Assembly: GCF_005503625.1 (NCBI RefSeq) | Contig: NZ_SCMX01000023.1 | Coordinates: 1-64,000, forward strand | Source of the DNA: Cupriavidus sp. 2SB | Lineage (GTDB): Bacteria; Pseudomonadota; Gammaproteobacteria; Burkholderiales; Burkholderiaceae | Length of the DNA stretch: 64,000 bases | Direction of reading: 5' to 3' | In this document: positions 28,269 through 38,310 of the stretch, piece by piece | Numbering within the stretch: the first letter of the stretch is position 1 | How the letters are laid out: each line of letters starts with the position of its first letter | The notes under the pieces: generated by a model | Database searches by the model: none | What the model saw: the letters and a program-made list of their open reading frames with translations, nothing else | Told to the model about the DNA's origin: nothing | Translations under genes and position numbers: made by a program

Positions 28269-29531
28269 TCAGTCTTTCAGGAGGCGCTCATTGGCGAACA
28301 GGTCCGCCGGCAGTTCGCGCTCGCGCACGAGGTGCACGGTGTTGCCATCGACCATGACTTCGGCGGCGCGGCCACGCGTGTTGTAGTTCGAGCTCATGAC
28401 GAAGCCATACGCGCCAGCCGACATCACCGCCAGCAGGTCGCCCGGCTGCACAGCCAGCGCGCGATCACGGCCCAGCCAGTCACCTGATTCGCACACGGGG
28501 CCGACCACATCGTAGGTGCTGGCGGCGTCGTCGCGCGGCGCCACGGGTTCGATGCGATGGAACGCCTCGTACATTGCAGGGCGGGCCAGATCGTTCATGG
28601 CGGCATCGACAATGCAGAAATTCTTTGCCGCGCCCGGCTTCAGGAACTCCACTTGGGTGAGCAGCACGCCAGCATTGCCAACTAGCGAACGGCCCGGTTC
28701 GAACAGCACTTCGCGGTGACCGTGACCTCGCGCCGCCACGCGGTCGATCAGCGTCGTGGCGAAGCCGGTGATGTCCGGCGGCGTCTCGTCGTCGTACGTG
28801 ATGCCGAGACCACCGCCTACGTCGATGTGTTCGAGCTTGATCCCTTCGGCTTCGAGCGCTTCCACTACGTCCAGCACCTTGTCCAGTGCTTCAAGGTACG
28901 GGGCGACTTCCGTGATCTGCGATCCGATGTGGCAATCGATACCTGCCACGTCGATGTGCGGAAGTGCGGCGGCGCTGCGGTAAGTCGGCAGCACGTCTTC
29001 AAATGCGACACCGAACTTGTTGCCTTTCAGGCCCGTGGAGATGTAGGGGTGGGTCTTGGCATCGACGTCGGGGTTGATGCGCAGCGACACGCGCGCGCGC
29101 TTGCCCAGGCGTCCCGCCACGGCGTTGAGCCGGTCGAGTTCGGGAATCGATTCGACATTGAAGCCACGCACGTCATGTTGGAGTGCCAGCGCCATGTCGG
29201 CCTCGCTCTTGGCGACGCCGGAGAAGACCACCTTGCGTGGGTCGCCGCCAGCGGCGATCACGCGCAGTAGTTCACCGCCCGAGACGATGTCGAAGCCCGC
29301 GCCCAGCTTTGCGAAGACCTGCAGCACGGCCAGATTCGAGTTGGCCTTGACTGCGTACTGCACGTGCGCATTGCGGCCCTTGCAGGCAGCCGCGTAGGCA
29401 TTGTAGGCGGTGGTCAGCGCGGCGCGCGAATAGATGTAGGTCGGCGTACCGAACTCGGTGGCGATACGGGCCAGCGGCACCTGTTCGGCGGCGAGGGTGC
29501 CGTCCGGACGGCGGGAGAAGAATTCAGTCAT
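28269..29531 (-). CDS. lysA: Diaminopimelate decarboxylase
   Basis: 420 residues from ATG 29531. LysA makes lysine from meso-diaminopimelate with PLP. The PLP lysine is Lys62 in [14 protein letters not shown] and [11 protein letters not shown] carry further active-site residues. An in-frame GTG at 29549 exists, but [11 protein letters not shown] is the better match to the family. It lies 18 bases downstream of the lptM-like gene, so the two are likely co-transcribed. Confidence 0.96.
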   Translation of the reverse strand: MTEFFSRRPDGTLAAEQVPLARIATEFGTPTYIYSRAALTTAYNAYAAACKGRNAHVQYAVKANSNLAVLQVFAKLGAGFDIVSGGELLRVIAAGGDPRKVVFSGVAKSEADMALALQHDVRGFNVESIPELDRLNAVAGRLGKRARVSLRINPDVDAKTHPYISTGLKGNKFGVAFEDVLPTYRSAAALPHIDVAGIDCHIGSQITEVAPYLEALDKVLDVVEALEAEGIKLEHIDVGGGLGITYDDETPPDITGFATTLIDRVAARGHGHREVLFEPGRSLVGNAGVLLTQVEFLKPGAAKNFCIVDAAMNDLARPAMYEAFHRIEPVAPRDDAASTYDVVGPVCESGDWLGRDRALAVQPGDLLAVMSAGAYGFVMSSNYNTRGRAAEVMVDGNTVHLVRERELPADLFANERLLKD

Positions 29532-29549
29532 GTTCGTGGCGTGCAGCAC

Positions 29550-29795
29550 TCAGCGTGCGGAGGGGGCGGAAGCGCCGGTGGCCGGCTGGACGGGTACTGG
29601 CGTGGTGGCCGGTTCGCCCATGGGTTGGGCCGGCGTCACGGCACCCGGCTTGCCCAGGCCCGGATCGGGCACGGTCGGCGGGGTGGGTTCGCCCGGTACC
29701 CGGGGCATGTACAACGGGCCGCGGATGCCGCAGCCGGCGAGGGTCATCGCGAGAACGGCGGCAAACGCCGATACAATCGCACCACGACGCAGCAT
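29550..29795 (-). CDS. Small lipoprotein, LptM (YifL)-like
   Basis: 81 residues starting MLRRGAIVSAFAAVLAMTL, with lipobox LAGCG (Cys22) followed by IRGPLYMPRVP. LptM in E. coli helps LptD maturation in the outer membrane; its GxKGPLY-like segment is seen here as GIRGPLYMP. The C-terminal half is rich in Pro, Ala and Thr. AAGGA lies seven bases before the ATG. The setting next to lysA and opposite cyaY matches yifL in E. coli. Confidence 0.85.
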   Translation of the reverse strand: MLRRGAIVSAFAAVLAMTLAGCGIRGPLYMPRVPGEPTPPTVPDPGLGKPGAVTPAQPMGEPATTPVPVQPATGASAPSAR

Positions 29796-29927
29796 CGGGG
29801 AGTCCTTCATTTGTCTGGATGGGCTTTCGGATGGCTGGGGGAGGCGTGCTGCTTCCCTGATTTCCATCAATTGATGCCGGCCCCAAAGCCTGTCGGAAAC
29901 GGGCCGCCGGCGGTCTTGGAGTGTAGC

Positions 29928-30263
29928 ATGCCCCCCCTCAATGAAACGGAGTTCCTGGCGCTGGCCGGGGCCGCGCTGGACAAGCTGGAAGCCGACATCG
30001 AGTCGGCCGCCGACGCGGTAGATGCCGATGTCGAAATCAACCGCACCGGCAATGTCATGGAGCTCGAATTCGAGGATGGCTCCAAGATCATCGTCAACAG
30101 CCAGGCGCCGATGCAGGAATTGTGGGTGGCGGCCAAGGCAGGAGGCTTCCACTTTCGCCATGACGGCGCCAAATGGATCGATTCGCGCAGCGGGGCGGAG
30201 CTGTACGCGGCGCTGTCGGGTTACATGAGCCAGCAGGCCGGTGCGACGCTGACGCTGAAGTAA
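29928..30263 (+). CDS. cyaY: Iron-sulfur assembly regulator CyaY (frataxin)
   Basis: 111 residues from ATG 29928. Frataxin homologue that binds iron and modulates IscS. It starts MPPLNETEFLALAGAALDKLE and has the acidic helix (DIESAADAVDADVEI) and the sheet motif IIVNSQAPMQELWVAAKAGGFHF. The frame stays open farther upstream, opposite lptM, but the family length supports this start. It diverges from lptM-lysA, as in E. coli. Confidence 0.95.
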   Translation: MPPLNETEFLALAGAALDKLEADIESAADAVDADVEINRTGNVMELEFEDGSKIIVNSQAPMQELWVAAKAGGFHFRHDGAKWIDSRSGAELYAALSGYMSQQAGATLTLK

Positions 30264-30289
30264 GCGCTGGGGCGCTTCGGCGCCATGAT

Positions 30290-30320
30290 AAAAAAACCGG
30301 CCGCCAGGGCCGGTTTTTTT
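30290..30320. terminator. Bidirectional terminator between cyaY and mrcA
   Basis: AAAAAAACCGGCC (30290-30302) pairs with GGCCGGTTTTTTT (30308-30320). It serves both convergent genes. Confidence 0.85.
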
Positions 30321-30344
30321 CGTTTTGAAGCCGGAGGCCGCACA

Positions 30345-32723
30345 TCATGCGCCGCCGAACATCTCCAGGATCTTCTTCTTTTCCTGCTCGGTGTCCTGGA
30401 TCGGACGCGAGCTTTCCTCGGGCTTGCCCGGCCACGGATCGCCCAGGCCCACGGAGGCCACGCCAGCGCCGCCCGCGTTCTCCTCAAGCGTCCAGTCGCC
30501 AGCCACGTTGACCACGCCTTCCGGCGCCTGGCGATCCGGGCTTTCCGGTACGCCCTTCAGCGCCTTGCTCATGTACCCCACCCAGATCGGCAGGGCCAGC
30601 CCGCCGCCGGTTTCGCGCACGCCCAGGCTCTTGGGCTGGTCATAGCCCATCCAGGCGATGGCCACGAGCTTCGGTGTATAGCCTGCGAACCAGGCATCGA
30701 CCGCGTCGTTGGTGGTACCGGTCTTGCCGGCCAGATCGTTGCGGCCCAGCCGCTGCTTGGCCGGATTGGCCGTGCCACTGCGCACCACCTCCCGCAGCAT
30801 ACTGTCGGCGATAAAGGCGGTCCGCGCATCCAGCACACGCACCGCATCGGCACCGGCCGTCTGCGGATGGGTTTCCGAGATGACCTTGCCGCGCGAATCT
30901 TCCACACGCTGGATCAGGTACGGATTCACGCGGTAACCGCCATTGGCGAAGACCGAGTAGGCGCCGGCCATCTGCAACGGCGTCACGCTTCCCGCGCCCA
31001 GTGCCATTGGCAGGTAGGCCGGATGCTTGTCGGCTTCGAAGCCGAAGCGTGTGATGTAGTCCTGGGCGTACTGCGTGCCAATGGCGCGCAGGATACGGAC
31101 GGAAACGAGGTTCTTCGATTTGGCCAGCGCGCGGCGCATCGTCATCGGACCTTCAAACTTGCCGTCGTAGTTCTTCGGTTCCCATACCTGGCCGCCAGTG
31201 TCCGGGCCAATCGTCAGCGGCGCGTCATTGATCACCGTCGCCGGCGAGAAACCCTTTTCCAATGCGGCCGTGTAGATGAACGGCTTGAAGCTCGAGCCGG
31301 GCTGGCGCCACGCTTGCGTGACGTGGTTGAACTTGTTCCGGTTGTAGTCGAAGCCGCCCACCATGGAGCGAATCGCACCGTCCTCCGGATTCAGCGAGAC
31401 GAATGCCGCGGCTACCTCGGGCAGCTGCGTCACGGACCACGAGTTGGACTTCTCGTCCTGCGTCACGCGGATGATTGCGCCCGGGCGGATCTTGACCTTG
31501 GGCTGGGCATTGGCCGACAACGACGGCGCGATAAAGCGCAGCGCGTTACCTTCGATCGTTGCCACCTCGCCGGACAGCAGCGTGGCCTTGACCTGCTTGG
31601 CCGTCACGCTGGTCACCACGGCGGAGCGCAGGTCGTCACTGCCCGGATGCTCGACGAGTGCATCGTCGATGGCCTGCTCGCGCTCGGCGGAGTCCGACGG
31701 CAGGTCGATGAATGCCTCCGGACCGCGGTAGCCGTGCTTGCGCTCGTACGTCATGATGCCGCTGCGCACAGCCTCGTATGCGGCGTCCTGGTCGGTCTTG
31801 TTCAACGTGGTGTGGACCGTCAGGCCGCGCGTGTAGGTTTCCTCACGATACTGCGCGTACATCAGTTGCCGCACGATTTCAGCCACGTACTCGGCGTGGG
31901 TCGAGAACTCGTTGCCCTCGCTGCGTACCTTCAACTCCTCGCGTACCGCCTGATCGTACTGTTCGGGCGTGATGTAGCCGAGGTCGCGCATGCGCTGGAG
32001 AATGTATTCCTGGCGCACCTTGGCGCGGCGCGGATTGACCACCGGGTTGTACGCCGACGGTGCTTTGGGCAGCCCGGCCAGCATCGCGGCTTCGGCCGGC
32101 GTCACGTCCTTGATCGACTTGCCGAAATACACGCGTGCGGCGCTGGAGAACCCGTAGGCGCGCTGGCCCAGGTAGATCTGGTTCATGTACACCTCGAGGA
32201 TCTGATCCTTGGTCAGATTGGCCTCGATCTTGTACGCGAGGAGCATCTCGTAGATCTTGCGCGTGTAGGTCTTCTCGCTGGACAGGAAGAAGTTGCGTGC
32301 CACCTGCATCGTGATCGTCGATGCGCCTTGCGATAGGCCGCCGCGCAGGTTGGCCAGGCCAGCCCGCAGCACGCCTACGAAGTCCACGCCGCCGTGTTCG
32401 TAGAAGCGGTCGTCCTCGATCGCGAGCACGGCCTTCTTCATCACGTCGGGAATTTCGCCGATCGGCACGAAGTTGCGGCGCTCCTCGCCGAACTCGCCAA
32501 TGAGGATGTTGTCGGCCGTGTAGATCCGCAACGGGATCTTGGGACGGTAGTCGGTGATGGTGTCCAGCGACGGCAGGTTCGGGGCTGCCACAACCAGCGC
32601 ATAGCCTACCAGCAGCGCCACCGCAACCATGCCGGCAACAAGCAGTCCGAGCACCCAGAACATGATGCGCGTCCAGAGCGGACGGCGGACGGGGAGGGAC
32701 GGCTTCTGTTGTGCTGTGGCCAT
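30345..32723 (-). CDS. mrcA: Penicillin-binding protein 1A
   Basis: 792 residues on the minus strand. One N-terminal membrane helix (about 18-43) is followed by a GT51 glycosyltransferase (EDDRFYEHGGVDFVG, QGASTITMQVARN) and a transpeptidase with SSFKPF (SxxK), SKN and KTGTT motifs. It polymerises and crosslinks peptidoglycan. The start MATAQQKPSLPVRR was chosen over an ORF extension of 18 codons. It is divergent from pilM, a pairing seen in many beta- and gammaproteobacteria. Confidence 0.96.
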   Translation of the reverse strand: MATAQQKPSLPVRRPLWTRIMFWVLGLLVAGMVAVALLVGYALVVAAPNLPSLDTITDYRPKIPLRIYTADNILIGEFGEERRNFVPIGEIPDVMKKAVLAIEDDRFYEHGGVDFVGVLRAGLANLRGGLSQGASTITMQVARNFFLSSEKTYTRKIYEMLLAYKIEANLTKDQILEVYMNQIYLGQRAYGFSSAARVYFGKSIKDVTPAEAAMLAGLPKAPSAYNPVVNPRRAKVRQEYILQRMRDLGYITPEQYDQAVREELKVRSEGNEFSTHAEYVAEIVRQLMYAQYREETYTRGLTVHTTLNKTDQDAAYEAVRSGIMTYERKHGYRGPEAFIDLPSDSAEREQAIDDALVEHPGSDDLRSAVVTSVTAKQVKATLLSGEVATIEGNALRFIAPSLSANAQPKVKIRPGAIIRVTQDEKSNSWSVTQLPEVAAAFVSLNPEDGAIRSMVGGFDYNRNKFNHVTQAWRQPGSSFKPFIYTAALEKGFSPATVINDAPLTIGPDTGGQVWEPKNYDGKFEGPMTMRRALAKSKNLVSVRILRAIGTQYAQDYITRFGFEADKHPAYLPMALGAGSVTPLQMAGAYSVFANGGYRVNPYLIQRVEDSRGKVISETHPQTAGADAVRVLDARTAFIADSMLREVVRSGTANPAKQRLGRNDLAGKTGTTNDAVDAWFAGYTPKLVAIAWMGYDQPKSLGVRETGGGLALPIWVGYMSKALKGVPESPDRQAPEGVVNVAGDWTLEENAGGAGVASVGLGDPWPGKPEESSRPIQDTEQEKKKILEMFGGA

Positions 32724-32751
32724 AAGGGGTTTACCTGACAAGAGTGCCCGG

Positions 32752-32757
32752 ATTATA
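32752..32757 (-). promoter_or_regulatory. Likely mrcA promoter, -10 TATAAT
   Basis: On the minus strand TATAAT lies 28 bases upstream of the mrcA start. No clear -35 was found. The rest of the 449-base mrcA-pilM gap holds a repeated AGAGCAAAC (33089-33097 and 33128-33136) and no gene. Confidence 0.4.
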
Positions 32758-33172
32758 TCGTCGGCGCCTGGCCACACAGCGCGCCCGGTGGCGCGGAAGG
32801 CGCTATCGCGCTGTTACAAGATGTAATGACGTTGAGGTCTGCCTGTCACGCGGTGCAGATCGCTGACGCAGCGCGGGTCAGCGGGAGGTCTCGCAGCGTT
32901 GGTGAAAACGACCCGTCTGACGTGACGTCGGAAGGGGCGCGTTGCCGGGAAACGACGCCCTGCGACGGCGATGTTTCGGAGCGTCGGATTTTGGCAACGG
33001 ATTCGCGACGACCTTCTGAAAATGGATGCGTGGTCAAACCGGCACATTGCCAGCGCCCATGGTTTGAGTGAGAATCCACGAACATAAAAGAGCAAACGTT
33101 TCATCCAAGAAACTGGCTCGCACCATTAGAGCAAACAAGCCGTGGGCGAGTTCAAATGTCAGGGGGTCAACC

Positions 33173-34258
33173 TTGCGACGGGGCATCTTGTCGGGTCTTC
33201 TACGCCGTACTACGGTCGGCGTAGATATTGGGTCGTCTAGCGTCAAGGTCGTCGAACTGTCCGTCGGGGCAGGGAAGAACGACTTCAGGCTGGAGAAATG
33301 CGCCAGCGAACTGCTGGATCGCAATGCCGTTGCCGATGGCAACGTGGTCAACATCGAGGCCGTGGGGATCGCGCTGAAGCGTGCCCTTGGCAAGGCCGGC
33401 ATCCGCACCAAGGACGTAGTCCTGGGTGTGCCGTCCATGCTCACGGAATCCCAGACGGTCAGTCTTCCGGACAACCTGTCCGAGGACGAACTCTATTCGC
33501 AGGTCGAATCGGAGGCGCACCGCCTCTATCCGCCTTCCCAGGCGGTGAATTTCGACTTCGCGGTGATTGGTCCCAGCGAAACCGAAGGTGGCATTGGCGT
33601 ACGCGTCACGGCCGCCAACAGCGATCGTGTGCAGGAGCGCGTGACGGCTGCCGAAATGGCCGGCCTCAAGCCGCAGGTCATGGACGTGGAGGAGTACGCC
33701 GTACAGCGTTCGGTCGTGCAGATGCTTGGCGTTCCGGTGGGTGTGACGGAAACCGACGCCAAGGATCTGCCGGTCGTGGCGGTCGTGCATCTTGGCGGCA
33801 GCCGTTCCAAGGCCATCTTCTACCAGGGCTGGAAGGAACTGTACGAGCAGCCTCTGAACAGCTACGGCGACCAGCTCACGCAGAGCGCCGCTCGCATGTT
33901 CACACTGGACGCGCTCAAGGCCGAGATCAAGAAGCGCAAGAACACGCTTCCCGAAGCGTGGCGTGCGCAACTGCTCAAGCCGTCGCTCGATGCACTCGCC
34001 ATGGAAGTGCAGGGTGCCATCGGCAACTTCATCGCCAGTTCCAGCCTGGGACGTGTCGACGAGATCCTGCTGTCCGGCGGCCACGCTTCGCTGCTGGGTG
34101 TCCAGGCGGCGATCCAGCAGCAGACGCAGATCACGACCACGCTGGCCAATCCCTTCGCCAACATGATGACCGCAGGCAAGGTCAACGAACGCTATCTCCA
34201 GCGTGACCTGCCTGCGTACATCGTCAGTGCGGGACTGGCGCTGCGCGGACTGCAATAA
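33173..34258 (+). CDS. pilM: Type IV pilus inner-membrane platform protein PilM
   Basis: 361 residues from TTG 33173, six bases after AGGGGG. It is an actin-like ATPase fold: VGVDIGSSSVKVVELS at the N terminus and LLSGGHASLLG toward the C terminus. PilM binds the N terminus of PilN. The open frame continues 35 codons upstream, but the ribosome binding site and the family start (RRGILSGLL) support TTG. It heads pilMNOPQ. Confidence 0.94.
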   Translation: MRRGILSGLLRRTTVGVDIGSSSVKVVELSVGAGKNDFRLEKCASELLDRNAVADGNVVNIEAVGIALKRALGKAGIRTKDVVLGVPSMLTESQTVSLPDNLSEDELYSQVESEAHRLYPPSQAVNFDFAVIGPSETEGGIGVRVTAANSDRVQERVTAAEMAGLKPQVMDVEEYAVQRSVVQMLGVPVGVTETDAKDLPVVAVVHLGGSRSKAIFYQGWKELYEQPLNSYGDQLTQSAARMFTLDALKAEIKKRKNTLPEAWRAQLLKPSLDALAMEVQGAIGNFIASSSLGRVDEILLSGGHASLLGVQAAIQQQTQITTTLANPFANMMTAGKVNERYLQRDLPAYIVSAGLALRGLQ

Positions 34259-34277
34259 CCCACCTTGGGGGACACGC

Positions 34278-34925
34278 ATGTCCACGACGACGAATACCAT
34301 TCCGTCGGTCAACCTGCTGCCTTATCACGAGGCGCGCAAGGCAGCCCGACGCAAGAAGGTCTACACGATGCTGGGCGGTGCGGCGGGCGCAGGTGCGCTC
34401 GTGGTGCTGGCTGGCGGCTTCTACATTGACGCGCAGATCGAGGATGTCAGCCGTCTGAATCAGACGCTTTCGACCGAGAACGCCCGCATGGACGGGCAGA
34501 TCAAGGAAGTCAACTCGCTCAAGAAGGATATCGAGGCACTGCTCGACCGGCAGCGCGCCATCGAAAGCTTGCAGGCCCAGCGCAACCTGCCGGTGCAGTT
34601 GCTCGAGGAACTGGTTCGCCAGGTACCCGAAGGCGTGTACCTGACAAGCCTCAAGCAGACGGGCGACAACTTTGTCATGGCCGGCATCGCGCAATCCAAC
34701 GAGCGTGTCTCCGAACTGCTTCGCAACATCGACCAGGTGCAATGGCTCGATCGAGCCGAGTTGGTCGAGTCGAAGGCCACCGTGATGACGAACAACCTGA
34801 AGGAGCAACGCAGGCTGTTCGACTTCTCGATGCGCTTCTCGTATCGCGTGGAAGAACCCGCCGTCAAGAAGGGCGCCGGCGGCGCATCGGCGGCCGCGGC
34901 CAAGCCCGCGAAAGGCAAGGTCTGA
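34278..34925 (+). CDS. pilN: Type IV pilus assembly protein PilN
   Basis: 215 residues from ATG 34278 with a GGGGGA site. A short cytoplasmic N terminus contains INLLPYHEARKA-like SVNLLPYHEARKAARRKK, which is the PilM-binding motif. One membrane helix (YTMLGGAAGAGALVVLAGGFY) and a periplasmic coiled coil and ferredoxin-like domain follow. PilN and PilO form the alignment complex between inner membrane and secretin. Confidence 0.94.
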   Translation: MSTTTNTIPSVNLLPYHEARKAARRKKVYTMLGGAAGAGALVVLAGGFYIDAQIEDVSRLNQTLSTENARMDGQIKEVNSLKKDIEALLDRQRAIESLQAQRNLPVQLLEELVRQVPEGVYLTSLKQTGDNFVMAGIAQSNERVSELLRNIDQVQWLDRAELVESKATVMTNNLKEQRRLFDFSMRFSYRVEEPAVKKGAGGASAAAAKPAKGKV

Positions 34926-34927
34926 CC

Positions 34928-35599
34928 ATGGCGCTGAATTCCGATATCTCCCTGCAGGATCTGACCGCGCAGTTCCGCGGCCTGAACCTGAACGAGCCCG
35001 AAACGTGGCCTACCGCCCCGCGCCTGCTGTTCTCGGTTCTGGCCGCGGTGATCGTGCTGGTACTCGGCTGGCAGTTCTACTGGAGCGACAAAACCGCCGA
35101 TCTTGATCGCCGTCATGCCGAACACGAGACTCTCAAGACACAGTTCCGAAGCAAGGTGGCGCAGGTGGCCAACCTCGAAGCATTGCGCAAGCAGAAGGTG
35201 GAAGTGGAAAAGCGCGTCGCGCTTGCCGAACGCCAGTTGCCGAACAGTACCGAGATGGACGCGCTGCTCGCGGACGTGAACCACGCTGGTGTGGCGCGCG
35301 GCCTCCAGTTCGAACTGTTCAAGCCACAGGCCGCCATCATCAAGCCGTACTTTGCCGAGATTCCGGTCAACCTCAAGGTCACCGGCCGCTACCACGACGT
35401 TGCGCTGTTCAATGCGGACGTGGCGGCCCTGTCGCGGATCGTGTCGATGCGTAACCTGAACATGTCGGTGGCCAAGGACGGCACGCTTTCGATGGAAGGT
35501 GTGGCGATGGCCTATCGTGCGCTGGACCCGGACGAGCAGGCAGCACAACGCAAGGCGGCTGCCGATGCCGCGGCGAAGAAGAAGGGAGGTGCCAAGTGA
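34928..35599 (+). CDS. pilO: Type IV pilus assembly protein PilO
   Basis: 223 residues starting MALNSDISLQDLTAQFRGLN. One membrane helix (LLFSVLAAVIVLVLGWQFYW) is followed by a coiled coil (KTADLDRRHAEHETLKTQF) and a periplasmic domain. The C-terminal end is Ala/Lys-rich. It pairs with PilN and binds PilP. It starts two bases after pilN, and pilP overlaps its stop by four bases (GTGA). Confidence 0.94.
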   Translation: MALNSDISLQDLTAQFRGLNLNEPETWPTAPRLLFSVLAAVIVLVLGWQFYWSDKTADLDRRHAEHETLKTQFRSKVAQVANLEALRKQKVEVEKRVALAERQLPNSTEMDALLADVNHAGVARGLQFELFKPQAAIIKPYFAEIPVNLKVTGRYHDVALFNADVAALSRIVSMRNLNMSVAKDGTLSMEGVAMAYRALDPDEQAAQRKAAADAAAKKKGGAK

Positions 35600-36138
35600 G
35601 TCGCCTTCTCGAACGATGCCCCCCGGTTGCGCTGCATACGTTGGCTGCTGCGGCACTGGCGGTGCTCGCGCTGACCGGATGCGGCCCTAGCGAGGACGAC
35701 GGCCTGAGACTGTGGATGGACCAGACGCGTGCCGCTAAGGCGCCCGCGCCCGAGCCGCTGCCCGACGTCAAGCCTTACACGCCGCGCGAGTATGCCGGCC
35801 GTAGTTCGCCGGAGCCATTTGCGCAGACCAAGATCGGCGAGCTGAACAAGTCGATGACCGAGTCGCCGGAGGCCGGACGGCGACGCGAGCCGCTTGAAGA
35901 CTATCCGCTGGAGAACTTCAAGATGCTCGGCATGCTGAAGAAAAACGGCGAGACCTACGGTGTCGTACGCGTAGATAACAAGATCCACCACGTCAAGGTG
36001 GGTCAATATCTCGGCCAAAGCTATGGCCGGGTCGTCCGCATCAACGATCAGGAGATCGTGTTGCGCGAATTGGTTCGGGAAGGGGTCTCAGATTGGAAAG
36101 AGAAAATGACCAGCCTGAAGCTGGAGGCATCCGCATGA
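35596..36138 (+). CDS. pilP: Type IV pilus assembly lipoprotein PilP
   Basis: 180 residues starting with GTG 35596. A lipobox LALTGCG (Cys29) indicates an inner-membrane lipoprotein. An unstructured Pro-rich linker (APAPEPLPDVKPYTPREY) leads to a beta domain with YGVVRVDNKIHHVKVGQYLG that docks the secretin PilQ. It overlaps pilO and pilQ by four bases each. Confidence 0.94.
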   Translation: MSRLLERCPPVALHTLAAAALAVLALTGCGPSEDDGLRLWMDQTRAAKAPAPEPLPDVKPYTPREYAGRSSPEPFAQTKIGELNKSMTESPEAGRRREPLEDYPLENFKMLGMLKKNGETYGVVRVDNKIHHVKVGQYLGQSYGRVVRINDQEIVLRELVREGVSDWKEKMTSLKLEASA

Positions 36139-38267
36139 TCACCGCACGTTGGGTCAGGACGCTTGCGGGCGCGTCCGCTATGGCGCTGATGCTGGCCGCT
36201 CCGGCCGCATTTGCACAGAACAACCAGCTCAAACAGGTGGACGCCAACGTGGTTGGCGAGCAGACCGTGTTCACGGTCGACCTCAAGAGCCCGCTGGCGC
36301 AGAAGCCGGTGGATTTCACGACGCAGAATCCGTCGAAGATCGCGATCGATTTCTTCGATACCGGGTTTGTAGCGGGCCGGGCACAGTATGAGTACGCCGG
36401 CAAGCTGCTCAAGAGCGCCAACGTGATGCAGATCGGGGACCGCACCCGCGTGGTGCTGAACCTGAGTCGCAACGCGACGTATCGCACGGAAATTCGGGGC
36501 ACGCAGTACGTGGTGTTGATGGACAACGTCACGCAGTCGGCTACCGCCGCCGCACCGACGTTCGCGCCATCGCCGACCGTGACCGCCGCCGTGGCGGCCA
36601 ACCGTCCGTCGGTACGCAATATCGATTTCCGTCGCGCAGGCGAGAGTGCGGGCCGCGTGGTGGTGGACCTGTCCTCGCGCGATACCGGCATCAACATCCA
36701 GCAGCAGGGCCAGAACCTGGTCGTGGATTTCATGGGCACCGCGCTGCCCGCCGATCTGCGCCGCCGCTTCGACGTGACGGATTTCGGCACGCCGGTGCAA
36801 GGTCTGCGTGCCAACGATGCCAACGGCAGCGCTCGCCTCATCATCGAGCCGCGGGGCAACTGGGAATATAGCTCTTACCAGACCGACACTCAGTTCGTGG
36901 TGGAGGTGCGGCCGGTCAAGAACGATCCGAACAAGCTGATCGCCGGTCAGGGATATCGCGGCGAGAGGTTGTCGCTGAACTTCCAGAACATCGATATCCG
37001 GTCGCTGCTGCAGGTCTTTGCGGACTTCACGAACCTGAACATCATCACGAGCGACACGGTGCAGGGCAACCTGACGCTGCGCCTCAAGGATGTGCCGTGG
37101 GACCAGGCGCTCCAGATCGTGATGGACTCGAAGGGGCTGGCGTCGCGCCGCAACGGCAACGTGCTGTGGGTGGCGCCGAAGGCCGAGCTGGCCACGAAGG
37201 AAAAGCTCGAGCTTGAGTCGATGCAGCAGATCAACGAACTCGAGCCGATCCGCAGCCAGGTGTTCCAACTCAACTACCAGCGTGCCGACGATGTGCGCCG
37301 CATGCTGCTGGGGTTGCCGGTTGCGGGCAGTGGCGGCGGTGCTGCACCGGCGGGTGGTGCAGCGGGTGCCGCGAGCGTGACGCGCATGCTGTCGAAGCGC
37401 GGCTCGCTGACGGCGGATCCGCGTACGAACCAGCTGTTCGTGTCGGACATCGGCAGCAAGCTGGAAGAAGTGCAAGGCTTCCTGCAGAAGATCGACATTC
37501 CTGTACGCCAGGTCATCATCGAGGCGCGCATCGTCGAGGCGAGCGATACGTTCAGCCGCAATCTCGGTGTGAAGCTGGGTTTTGCCCTGCCGCGCTCGGG
37601 CAGCGCAATCGGCAATTCCTATCAGAACGTGGCCTCGCCATTCACGGCCGACAGCAAGTGGACCAACGCGCCGGCGCTGAGTTTGCCGGCAGCGGCGATC
37701 AATGGCGTGGACCCGGCATCGGTGGCGTTCAGCATCTTCAACGCCGGCGCAGGCCGCTTCCTGGATCTGGAAATCTCGGCGCTGGAAGCTGACGGCAAGG
37801 GCAAGATCATCTCCAGCCCGCGTGTCGTGACGGCAAACAACATCAAGGCGCTGATCGAGCAGGGTACCGAACTGCCGTACCAGTCGGCTACGTCGAGCGG
37901 CGCCACGTCGATCCAGTTCCGCAAGGCCAACCTGAAGCTGGAAGTCACGCCGCAGATCACGCCCGAAGGCAATGTGCTGCTGGACGTCGATGTGAACAAG
38001 GACAGTGTCGGTATCCAGACCGTCAACGGCTTTGCCATCGACACCAAGCACGTGCAGACCCAGGTGCTGGTCGACAACGGCGGCACGGTGGTGATTGGCG
38101 GTATCTACAGCCAGGACGAAAGCAACAACGTCAACAAGGTGCCCTTCCTGGGCGATATCCCGGTGATCGGCAACCTGTTCAAGAACAACGCCAAGGTCAA
38201 CAACCGGACCGAGCTCCTGGTGTTCCTGACGCCGCGCATCCTGAACGATAACGTCTCGCTGAAATAG
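36135..38267 (+). CDS. pilQ: Type IV pilus secretin PilQ
   Basis: 710 residues from ATG 36135. A signal peptide ends AAPAAFAQ. AMIN domains bind peptidoglycan (about 30-260). An STN/secretin-N region (GERLSLNFQNIDIRSLLQVF, SDTVQGNLTLRLKDVPWDQAL) precedes the secretin barrel (VIIEARIVEASDTFSRNLGV, GGIYSQDESNNVNKVPFLGD). A Gly/Ala-rich insert lies in the N3 domain. It forms the outer-membrane pore for the pilus. A terminator follows. Confidence 0.96.
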   Translation: MITARWVRTLAGASAMALMLAAPAAFAQNNQLKQVDANVVGEQTVFTVDLKSPLAQKPVDFTTQNPSKIAIDFFDTGFVAGRAQYEYAGKLLKSANVMQIGDRTRVVLNLSRNATYRTEIRGTQYVVLMDNVTQSATAAAPTFAPSPTVTAAVAANRPSVRNIDFRRAGESAGRVVVDLSSRDTGINIQQQGQNLVVDFMGTALPADLRRRFDVTDFGTPVQGLRANDANGSARLIIEPRGNWEYSSYQTDTQFVVEVRPVKNDPNKLIAGQGYRGERLSLNFQNIDIRSLLQVFADFTNLNIITSDTVQGNLTLRLKDVPWDQALQIVMDSKGLASRRNGNVLWVAPKAELATKEKLELESMQQINELEPIRSQVFQLNYQRADDVRRMLLGLPVAGSGGGAAPAGGAAGAASVTRMLSKRGSLTADPRTNQLFVSDIGSKLEEVQGFLQKIDIPVRQVIIEARIVEASDTFSRNLGVKLGFALPRSGSAIGNSYQNVASPFTADSKWTNAPALSLPAAAINGVDPASVAFSIFNAGAGRFLDLEISALEADGKGKIISSPRVVTANNIKALIEQGTELPYQSATSSGATSIQFRKANLKLEVTPQITPEGNVLLDVDVNKDSVGIQTVNGFAIDTKHVQTQVLVDNGGTVVIGGIYSQDESNNVNKVPFLGDIPVIGNLFKNNAKVNNRTELLVFLTPRILNDNVSLK

Positions 38268-38310
38268 CCCGGTCCGGGTGCAGCACCAAGCCCGGATGCA
38301 GTAAACTGGC

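Noticed and set aside
30285-32336. 683-codon plus-strand frame over mrcA
   Set aside because: Shadow of mrcA, beginning inside the terminator at 30290-30320.
33035-33060. sigma-54-like promoter (CGGCAC...GC) upstream of pilM
   Set aside because: GG and GC are ten bases apart, but the -12 half reads CAGC rather than TTGC; too weak to claim.
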